NCBI GenBank assembly: GCA_023412195.1
Contig: JAEYNZ010000051.1
Span: 1 to 13,490 of the forward strand
Source of the DNA: Bacteroidota bacterium
GTDB taxonomy: Bacteria > Bacteroidota > Bacteroidia > Bacteroidales > Prolixibacteraceae
Length of the DNA stretch: 13,490 nt
Direction: 5' to 3'
Below the pieces are notes generated by a model that did no database searches, was not told the DNA's origin, and saw nothing but the letters and a program-made list of their open reading frames with translations. The position numbers and the translations under genes were made by a program. Of this stretch, positions 1 through 5,475 are shown one piece after another. How positions within the stretch are numbered: the first letter of the stretch is position 1; each line of letters starts with the position of its first letter.

Positions 1-33
1 GGGCAGGTTGGTGGCGAAGCCGCCAACCTGCCC
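1..33. repeat. GC-rich hairpin at window edge
   Basis: Arms 1-15 and 19-33 are complementary over 15 base pairs with one G-T wobble, around a GAA triloop. No T-run follows on the plus strand, so it is not a canonical intrinsic terminator in that direction. It may be a REP-like palindrome or part of a larger element cut by the window edge. The hairpin is seen directly; its role is unknown. Confidence 0.7.
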
Positions 34-140
34 CTCCCAAATACAAAACTAATTGATTGTCATCTCGAACGAAGTGAGAGATCTCAAATTTCATTGTTTT
101 AACATGTTACCAGACAGTATTGATAAAAAATCTTAAAAAC

Positions 141-182
141 TTGGTATCAAGATAAATAGACACAAGACACAAGACAGGATTA
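141..182 (+). repeat. 42-base direct repeat, copy A
   Basis: This copy begins TTGGTATCAAGAT and ends CACAAGACAGGATTA. Aligned without gaps to copy B at 249-290 it matches at 37 of 42 positions by hand count, with the differences clustered in the middle. The copies start 108 bases apart. Their core CAAGACACAAGAC recurs inverted nearby, which suggests a dispersed repeat family rather than a simple tandem duplication. Confidence 0.8.
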
Positions 183-248
183 TCATATAAATAATAACAT
201 CGCTCTGGCATGATTTAAAGTCTCTCATGTAATACAGGATCATATATT

Positions 249-290
249 TTGGTATCAAGATTTATAGTATCAAGACACAAGACAGGATTA
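249..290 (+). repeat. 42-base direct repeat, copy B
   Basis: This is the second copy of the repeat at 141-182, of equal length and with 37 of 42 positions identical by hand count. It carries TAGTATCAAGACACAAGAC, whose reverse complement appears in degenerate form at 347-368. Confidence 0.8.
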
Positions 291-346
291 ACAGTCAGTT
301 CAAACAATTTATATAATAGCAATATTTATATAGGTAGTACAGATTT

Positions 347-368
347 AAGTCTTGATACTTGTGTCTAT
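347..368 (-). repeat. Inverted partial copy of the direct repeat
   Basis: On the minus strand this reads as a TAGACACAAGTATCAAGAC-like sequence, matching the core of the repeats at 141-182 and 249-290 in opposite orientation. Only about 20 bases match, so it may be a decayed or half element. Confidence 0.5.
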
Positions 369-403
369 ACATCTCTTATATAATCATCTATTATTTAAAG
401 TCA

Positions 404-515
404 AAACGACCCCTCCCCGCCTCCCCGAAGGGGAGGGGTAAGACGCTCTTTAGCAGCATGCTGCCAAACTTGCACTGTCCCAAAGTCCCCCTTCGGGGGA
501 TTTAGGGGGTCGTTT
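404..515. repeat. 112-base element with terminal inverted repeats
   Basis: The ends form an inverted repeat, AAACGACCCC at 404-413 and GGGGTCGTTT at 506-515. Inside are two GC-rich hairpins. In the first, 420-426 pairs with 430-436 around a GAA loop; alternatively 410-418 pairs with 430-438. In the second, 487-491 pairs with 495-499 around a TTC loop, and this can also be drawn as a C(UUCG)G tetraloop. A short palindrome GCAGCATGCTGC lies at 453-464. The element sits 13 bases past the glycosyltransferase stop, so its hairpins could end that transcript. Similar CCCC/GGGG palindromic elements are common in Bacteroidota spacers, from general knowledge and not a search. A non-autonomous mobile or REP-like unit is inferred. 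Confidence 0.7.
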
Positions 516-528
516 ATAATATTATTTT

Positions 529-1308
529 TCATCGGGCTGTAAAACTCTTTATTGAGGGACTTGTGTCTTGAAGAAATATCTTGTTCTTTATCAACTTCCA
601 CTTCTGCAGCCTGTACTGCACCGAAGTCTTTATAACCCCGATGCCATAAATGGTGCTGTTTTTCAGGTTGATGCTCGATGCATCGTCGAAGTATTTGGTG
701 GGGCAGGTAATCTCCGCAACTTCGTATCCTGCATAGATGATCTGCGCCAGCATCTGGTTGTCGAATACAAAATTATCGGAATTGGCATTGTAGTTTACCT
801 TCTCCAGCACCTCACGCGAGAAGGCCCGGTAGCCTGTGTGGTATTCCGACAGCTTGGCATTCATCATGATGTTCTGGAAAAATGTCAGACCGCGGTTGGC
901 AATATACTTAATCAGCGGCATGCCTCCTGCCAGTGCCCCCTTGCCTAAAATCCGGGAACCCAGGACTACATGATAAAGTCCTGATGCAATGAGGTGGGTC
1001 ATCGAAGGGATGAGCATGGGTGTGTACTGGTAATCGGGGTGGAGCATCACAACAATGTCGGCACCGATTTGAAGGGCCTTGTTGTAGCACGTTTTCTGGT
1101 TGCCACCATACCCGGTATTCTTCTCATGAACGATGATGTGCCTGATGCCTAATTTACGTCCGACTTCCACTGTTGTGTCCCTGCTCATGTCATCAACAAG
1201 GATTACATCGTCGACTATGGAAAAATCAATTTCCCTGTAGGTCATCTCCAGGGTTTTCGATGCATTGTAAGCAGGCAGCACCACCACTACTTTCTTGCCG
1301 TTAATCAT
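529..1308 (-). CDS. Family 2 glycosyltransferase (DPM1/DPG-synthase-like)
   Basis: This 259-residue protein is predicted to transfer a sugar from a nucleotide-sugar donor to a lipid or glycan acceptor at the cytoplasmic face of the inner membrane. It opens with a GT-A Rossmann-like strand, VVVVLPAYNASKTL, at about residues 7-20. VDD is at 38-40 and an NTGYGGN loop at 64-70. The DxD region has the form HPDYQYTP at 90-97, usual in the dolichyl-phosphate-mannose-synthase-like branch of GT2. A GSR and an HTGYRAFSREVL segment follow, typical of the acceptor side. There is no long C-terminal transmembrane tail, so it is probably soluble or peripheral. The last dozen codons run through a sequence resembling the spacer repeat and look poorly conserved. 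It lies 79 bases downstream of the permease gene on the same strand. Donor and acceptor cannot be read from sequence. Confidence 0.9.
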   Translation of the reverse strand: MINGKKVVVVLPAYNASKTLEMTYREIDFSIVDDVILVDDMSRDTTVEVGRKLGIRHIIVHEKNTGYGGNQKTCYNKALQIGADIVVMLHPDYQYTPMLIPSMTHLIASGLYHVVLGSRILGKGALAGGMPLIKYIANRGLTFFQNIMMNAKLSEYHTGYRAFSREVLEKVNYNANSDNFVFDNQMLAQIIYAGYEVAEITCPTKYFDDASSINLKNSTIYGIGVIKTSVQYRLQKWKLIKNKIFLQDTSPSIKSFTAR

Positions 1309-1387
1309 TCGTTCTTTTTTTGTGGCCGTAAAAATATAAAGAATTCATTATATGGCAGGAGTGTTTGAGGGTTGAATGTTGTCCTTT

Positions 1388-2428
1388 CTATATAAACCCA
1401 TAAATATCCGCCAGCCACACAAGCCCCAGCGACAGAAAAAACGCAATGAGCGGAGCAATCACCCACATCAGGAAAAACTTCTTCACTTCCGTTTTTTTGA
1501 AGATGTTTTTAGGACCCAGCTTGGCAACTCCAATCCCAAGGATTGCAGCCACATTCAGCTGGACAAGCGAAGTAGGTATCCCTTTTGTAATAGATGCAAG
1601 CAACAAAAGGCTGCCTGAAACGAATGCTATAATAACAGCCTCAAATTTTCCGAACAATACGATTTCCTTACCTGTGTTTTTAACCATCTTGTGCCCAAAA
1701 AGTGAGCTGCCGATCCCAAAGCTGGGCGCTACAATAAGCGTCGATAATATCATTATAATGATAAAATTTCTTTCGAGGGGCAGCCCCAGCTCATTGGCAG
1801 TCATCGATGCAATCGGACCGGCTGCATTGGCTACATTGTTGGAACCAATGGAGAAGGCCACATAGAGCGACATAACCATGATAATACCATTCCACATAGG
1901 GTTGAGGTTGAATTTTTTAGCCCTCGACATGGTCAGCCCGCGTCTTCTCATAGGCCTGTAAATGTATCTTCCAAGGAAGTAACTGATGAAATATGAAATG
2001 ACCGGCAGGATGAACCATGCCGGTATAATCTCTACAAAAAGTTTTTGTGAATTAAACTCATGAAAATATAGTGCAGGGGCTACCACTGCCAGCACGGTGG
2101 CCTGGCTTGTCGATTGGGGTATTCCCGCAAGGTTTGAGATCAGCAATGCCACTGCAACCGAAAAAAGAATGATGGAAACAACGGTGAATGTCATCATCTC
2201 AGGGTCAAGCAGTCCCTGCCCCATGGTTGTTGCTGTTCCTTTTCCTGCAATGATGGCCCCCAGGAAAACCATGATTCCGAACAGTCCCGGAATCAGGCTT
2301 TTGCTTATAACATTGGCACCATATGCTGCTGAAAATGCAGGGGCTGTCCCGCTTCCGCCCATGGTTATGGCAAGAAGCATTGCAATGATGAAGGGGATGA
2401 GCAGATGGCTGAATAAAGGTGATACCAT
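1388..2428 (-). CDS. PiT-family anion permease (phosphate, or CysP-like sulfate)
   Basis: This 346-residue protein is very hydrophobic, with about ten likely membrane helices in two homologous halves, as in the PiT family of cation-coupled inorganic anion symporters. The second half has the family signature GSNNVANAAGPIAS. The first half has GGSGTAPAFSAAYGANVISKS in place of an N-D-x-A-N motif. That segment and the later GIPQSTSQATV resemble, from memory, the short bacterial PiT members of the CysP sulfate-permease type as much as phosphate carriers. A basic loop, RPMRRRGLTMSRAKK, lies between the halves. The length fits the short PiT class, without a fused regulatory domain. There is no PhoU-like (DUF47) neighbour, which weakly argues against a dedicated phosphate system. 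A -7-like box lies upstream at 2466-2473. Family is confident; substrate is not. Confidence 0.9.
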   Translation of the reverse strand: MVSPLFSHLLIPFIIAMLLAITMGGSGTAPAFSAAYGANVISKSLIPGLFGIMVFLGAIIAGKGTATTMGQGLLDPEMMTFTVVSIILFSVAVALLISNLAGIPQSTSQATVLAVVAPALYFHEFNSQKLFVEIIPAWFILPVISYFISYFLGRYIYRPMRRRGLTMSRAKKFNLNPMWNGIIMVMSLYVAFSIGSNNVANAAGPIASMTANELGLPLERNFIIIMILSTLIVAPSFGIGSSLFGHKMVKNTGKEIVLFGKFEAVIIAFVSGSLLLLASITKGIPTSLVQLNVAAILGIGVAKLGPKNIFKKTEVKKFFLMWVIAPLIAFFLSLGLVWLADIYGFI

Positions 2429-2465
2429 TGCTTTTTAATAAGGTAGATAATTGAAATTTTACCGC

Positions 2466-2473
2466 CAAAGGTA
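2466..2473 (-). promoter_or_regulatory. Candidate -7 box for the permease gene
   Basis: On the minus strand this reads TACCTTTG, a full match to the TAnnTTTG -7 consensus of the Bacteroidota primary sigma factor. It lies 37 bases upstream of the permease start, giving a plausible short leader. I see no TTTG at the usual spacing further upstream, so the call rests on one box only. Confidence 0.4.
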
Positions 2474-2739
2474 GAAATTAAATGATTCGGATAATATGGA
2501 TTCTTACAAACTAATTACATATAGCTGATCTTACGTGGCAGCTTCCTGGGTTTCCTATAGTGGCGGGAATCTCTTGTACTGTATCAATGAACGAAAACTC
2601 ATATTGCTTTGTTAGGCTTTTAACCCCGGTTGACGAAACTCCTTCAGGTACTTCCACAGATTATTCCGGTACGGATAAAGTTTGTCTGCCTGGGAAACAG
2701 TTTACTATGTGGAAACATTCGGATATAAAATCAGATAAA

Positions 2740-3612
2740 ATGCAAAAGGTTTTGGTGGCAGGAGCTTCGGGGTCACTCGGATTTGAAGTGCTCAGCAAGC
2801 TTAAGCAGATGGATGTTCCTTTGCGAGCACTTGTCAGTTCCCCTGAAAGTGCCCGTAAGGTTGAACCCGTCACAGGCGATGTTGTGATTGCAGATGCACG
2901 CAACAGTGATGAACTGAAGGAAGCATTCAGGGACGTTGACATCGTATTTTCGGCAGTCGGGCAAAGTGTCAGCCTTTCAGATAACAGCGGGTCATTTGAG
3001 GAAATCGATTTCGGAATCAATAAAAACCTTATTGACGGGGCTGTAAGTGCAGGTGTGCGCCGGTTTATTTACGTTTCAATAAAGGGGGTTGATGTTGCTA
3101 CTACCTACGAAATGGCCACAGTGCATAAAAGGGTGGAGGATTATCTGAAAGAAAGGAAAATCAGCTATACAATTATCCGTCCCGTAGGTTTCTTTTCGGG
3201 ATTCAACGACTGGATTGCAATGGGGAAGAGGGGAATCATCCCTCTGCCTGGTTCAGGAACACATAAAACAAACCCCATCCACCCGGAGGACCTTGCCGCC
3301 GTGGTTGCAGATGTAATTCATGAAGGGCCTGAAGTCATGGAAGCAGGTGGTCCCGAAATATACACCCGCGCCGAAATAGCCCGGATGATCAGTGAGAAAA
3401 CAAATGGGAAAGTCACAAGCCTCCCCGGTCTGCTGATAGAACCCGGCCTGATTTTTATGAAGATCTTCGACCGCAATACCCAGGCCAAGCTTGATTATTT
3501 CAATTTTGTGTCAACACATGACATGGTTGCACCACAATATGGAACAAGGTCATTAAAGGATTATATCATGAACTTCGATTTAAACCAGTTGCAGGATGCC
3601 TGGCCCATATGA
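2740..3612 (+). CDS. NmrA-like atypical SDR family protein
   Basis: This 290-residue protein is predicted to bind NAD(P)(H) and act as a reductase, epimerase-like enzyme or redox sensor in the cytoplasm. The nucleotide-binding loop GASGSLG is at residues 8-14, with the glycine spacing GxxGxxG. A VIADARNSDEL segment at the end of a second strand and a DIVFSAVG strand follow, as in atypical SDRs. The classical YxxxK pair is not evident; the equivalent region is YEMATVHKRVEDYL. IIRPVGFFSGF and NPIHPEDLA are typical of the NmrA/Ycf39-like branch. The frame stays open upstream to 2560 and a further ATG is at 2707. I chose 2740 because the family fold begins almost at once there, and the upstream residues do not resemble the family. 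The 3' end overlaps the next gene by 17 bases, so the two are probably co-translated. Substrate unknown. Confidence 0.85.
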   Translation: MQKVLVAGASGSLGFEVLSKLKQMDVPLRALVSSPESARKVEPVTGDVVIADARNSDELKEAFRDVDIVFSAVGQSVSLSDNSGSFEEIDFGINKNLIDGAVSAGVRRFIYVSIKGVDVATTYEMATVHKRVEDYLKERKISYTIIRPVGFFSGFNDWIAMGKRGIIPLPGSGTHKTNPIHPEDLAAVVADVIHEGPEVMEAGGPEIYTRAEIARMISEKTNGKVTSLPGLLIEPGLIFMKIFDRNTQAKLDYFNFVSTHDMVAPQYGTRSLKDYIMNFDLNQLQDAWPI

Positions 3613-5020
3613 TGCCATCATTACAGGAAGCGGGCCCAATGGAATGGCTGCTGCCATCTTCCTCCAGTTGAAAGGGCTGAAAACAGCTGTAATGGAACAG
3701 GCAGCTAAAACGGGCGGTGCAGTCAGGACCGATGAGATAACATTACCCGGCTTCAGGCATGATGTTGCATCAGCCATTCATCCTCTGGGGTTTGGTTCCC
3801 CGTTTTTTAAAAACCTCCCCCTTGCAGATTATGGCCTTTCGTGGGTTCATCCTGAGATACCTTACGCACATCCATTCGCTGACGGCGATGCCTATGCCTG
3901 TTACAGGGACATTGATGAAACAGCAAGGCAACTGGGTACCGACAGCAAAAAGTACAGGGATCTGTTCTCAAGGCTTGTTGCCGACTGGCAATATATCTCA
4001 AAAAATATATTGGGCCCCCTTTCCTTTCCTTCAGATCCATTCAGGATGGCCCGTTTTGGACTTAAAGCCCTGATGCCTGCACGTTATTTTGCAAGTAAAT
4101 ATTTCAAGGAAGAAAAAACAAGGCTGCTGTTTTACGGTGCGGCTGCACATTCAACCCTGCCACTTAACAGTCTTGCAACTGCATCCTTCGGAATGGTACT
4201 TAATATACTCGGGCACAGCATTGGCTGGCCTTTCCCTGAAGGAGGGGCGGATAAAATTATTGAAGCCCTTGAGGGGTATTACAGGCACCTGGGAGGTGAG
4301 GTATTTGTGGAAAATCATGTTAAACATATAAGCGACCTGCCTGAAGCAAGGGCTTATCTTTTTGATCTGACGCCACGTCAGTTGCTCCGGATCGGTGGAA
4401 CAAAATTTACTTCTTCATACCGAAGGCGGCTTGGTAATTATAATTATGGGGCGGGAGCATTTAAAATCGACTGGGCTTTGTCGGAACAAATTCCCTTTAC
4501 AAATGAAAAATGCCGTAAGGCAGGAACCGTCCATCTCGGATTTTCTGAGCGGGAAATAGAAAATTCTGAAGCTGTTATTCATAAAGGGAAAATAGCCACT
4601 CCACCCTATGTGCTCGTTTCACAGCATACAGTATTCGATGGCAGCCGTGCACCGGCAGGTAATCACACAGGTTGGGCCTATTGTCATGTTCCTCACGGAA
4701 GCACGGCTGATATGACAGATGCCATTGAAAGACAGATTGAAAAGGCAGCACCGGGTTTCAAAGATTGCATTCTTCACCGGACAAAGTTTACAGCACCGCA
4801 GCTTGAAATCCTCAATCCCAACCTTGTGGGTGGCGATATCAACGGGGGCCGTCAGGATATCACCCAGCTTTTCACCCGGCCTGTTGCAAGGCTCTCACCT
4901 TATACAACCCCCGATCCGCGGGTTTACATCTGTTCTTCATCCACCCCTCCGGGTGGAGGGGTACACGGCATGTGCGGCTATCATGCTGCCAAAAGGGTTT
5001 GGAAGGATCATTTTAAATAA
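3596..5020 (+). CDS. Phytoene-dehydrogenase-like FAD oxidoreductase
   Basis: This 474-residue protein belongs to the amine-oxidase/phytoene-desaturase-like flavoproteins, which desaturate, saturate or oxidise hydrophobic substrates. The N-terminal dinucleotide-binding motif is GSGPNG at residues 11-16, ending at acidic E34. The adjoining GGAVRT at 40-45 is the family's second FAD contact. The C-terminus has YICSSSTPPGGGVHGMCGYHAA at about 444-465, the usual flavin-closing segment with a glycine triplet at 453-455. The middle is the substrate domain and matches no carotenoid enzyme well enough to name one. No crtB or other carotenoid gene is in the window, so CrtI identity is not claimed; the PYROXD2-like branch fits about as well. 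The start overlaps the end of the SDR gene by 17 bases, implying translational coupling and a shared redox pathway. Confidence 0.85.
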   Translation: MPGPYDAIITGSGPNGMAAAIFLQLKGLKTAVMEQAAKTGGAVRTDEITLPGFRHDVASAIHPLGFGSPFFKNLPLADYGLSWVHPEIPYAHPFADGDAYACYRDIDETARQLGTDSKKYRDLFSRLVADWQYISKNILGPLSFPSDPFRMARFGLKALMPARYFASKYFKEEKTRLLFYGAAAHSTLPLNSLATASFGMVLNILGHSIGWPFPEGGADKIIEALEGYYRHLGGEVFVENHVKHISDLPEARAYLFDLTPRQLLRIGGTKFTSSYRRRLGNYNYGAGAFKIDWALSEQIPFTNEKCRKAGTVHLGFSEREIENSEAVIHKGKIATPPYVLVSQHTVFDGSRAPAGNHTGWAYCHVPHGSTADMTDAIERQIEKAAPGFKDCILHRTKFTAPQLEILNPNLVGGDINGGRQDITQLFTRPVARLSPYTTPDPRVYICSSSTPPGGGVHGMCGYHAAKRVWKDHFK

Positions 5021-5171
5021 GATTGCTTCGGTCGTCATGCCAGCATACCCAAAACGTACTTGTTGATCATGTGGCTGCAGTGTTTTAAAATCATCCTGTA
5101 TGTTTAAGAACATTCAACCTAAGCTTCACTTGATAATCGCAATGTAAAGAAATGTCCATATCAGGTTGAAC

Positions 5172-5352
5172 AGATCGCCACGGTCGTCGTACCTCCTCCC
5201 TCGCGATGACGATTCTGTTGTGGCAGCAGGAGAGGGAAGAGCAGGCGCTTCGCGCTTGCTCTTCCCTCTCCTTACCCACGTGCCCACATGGTCGTCATTG
5301 CGACTGCGGGGTACGAGCCAGGGAAGCCTGTTTGCCGGCAGGCAGGCAATCT
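5172..5352. repeat. Composite inverted-repeat intergenic element
   Basis: The left arm at 5172-5211 begins AGATCGCCACGG and ends GCGATGACG. The right arm at 5293-5352 begins CGTCATTGCGAC and ends GGCAATCT, so the arms are related in opposite orientation: CGTCAT-C/T-GCGA outward to GCGATCT or GCAATCT. Between them is the hairpin at 5229-5271. This matches the general form of dispersed Bacteroidota intergenic repeats. The arms are imperfect and their exact limits are uncertain. Confidence 0.6.
5229..5271. terminator. 43-base near-perfect palindrome, possible two-way terminator
   Basis: Positions 5229-5248 pair with 5252-5271 over 20 base pairs with a single G-T wobble (5244 with 5256), around a TTC triloop at 5249-5251. 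It lies between the convergent ends of the FAD oxidoreductase and GH92 genes, where a two-way terminator would be expected. No T-run adjoins it on either strand, so it could instead be the core of a REP-like element. Confidence 0.55.
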
Positions 5353-5475
5353 TTTGTTATTAAGCAACGGCCTGTTTAATTGGCCCCGAAGCTGTCATGG
5401 GTGGAGAATGCAGGTGCAGCGAAATGACTGAATCTTGCCTGGCCGGCAGATAGCCAACCTCTGGCTTTTCCACCC

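Larger units (their letters stand above)
34..403. other. AT-rich intergenic spacer with degenerate repeats
   Basis: I find no convincing gene here. At 59-86 there is a short motif of the form GTCATCTCGA...GAGAGATCTC, which resembles dispersed intergenic repeats common in Bacteroidota. The rest is AT-rich and carries the 42-base direct repeats and the inverted partial copy listed separately. Short open frames in this stretch have no coding character. Confidence 0.6.
5021..5475. other. Repeat-rich spacer between convergent genes
   Basis: No supported gene lies in these 455 bases. Right after the oxidoreductase stop is a remnant AGATTGCTTCGGTCGTCATG, typical of dispersed repeats ending in GCAATCT. 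The central part is the inverted-repeat unit at 5172-5352 with the 43-base hairpin at 5229-5271. Nearest the GH92 gene, GGGTGGAGAA at 5399-5408 pairs with TTTTCCACCC at 5466-5475 at nine of ten positions, and a small AGCCA/TGGCT hairpin lies at 5452-5466. With genes converging from both sides, transcription must end here, probably at these hairpins. Confidence 0.65.

Noticed and set aside
1..370. CRISPR array suggested by repeated 42-base units
   Set aside because: There are only two direct copies with mismatches, plus an inverted third, without regular spacers and without cas genes in the window.
401..601. Minus-strand open frame across the repeat element
   Set aside because: It runs through the palindromic repeat and the 3' end of the glycosyltransferase gene in another frame; its product is translated repeat, not a protein family.
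568..948. Plus-strand open frame of 126 codons
   Set aside because: It lies opposite the glycosyltransferase gene and its product has no recognisable domain, while the minus-strand frame has clear GT2 motifs.
3596..5020. Naming the FAD oxidoreductase crtI
   Set aside because: The FAD motifs fit a broad family and no other carotenoid gene is present to support the specific name.
5091..5363. Small open frames inside the spacer at 5021-5475
   Set aside because: They are translations of the inverted-repeat unit and its hairpin, with arginine- and serine-rich products and no domain.
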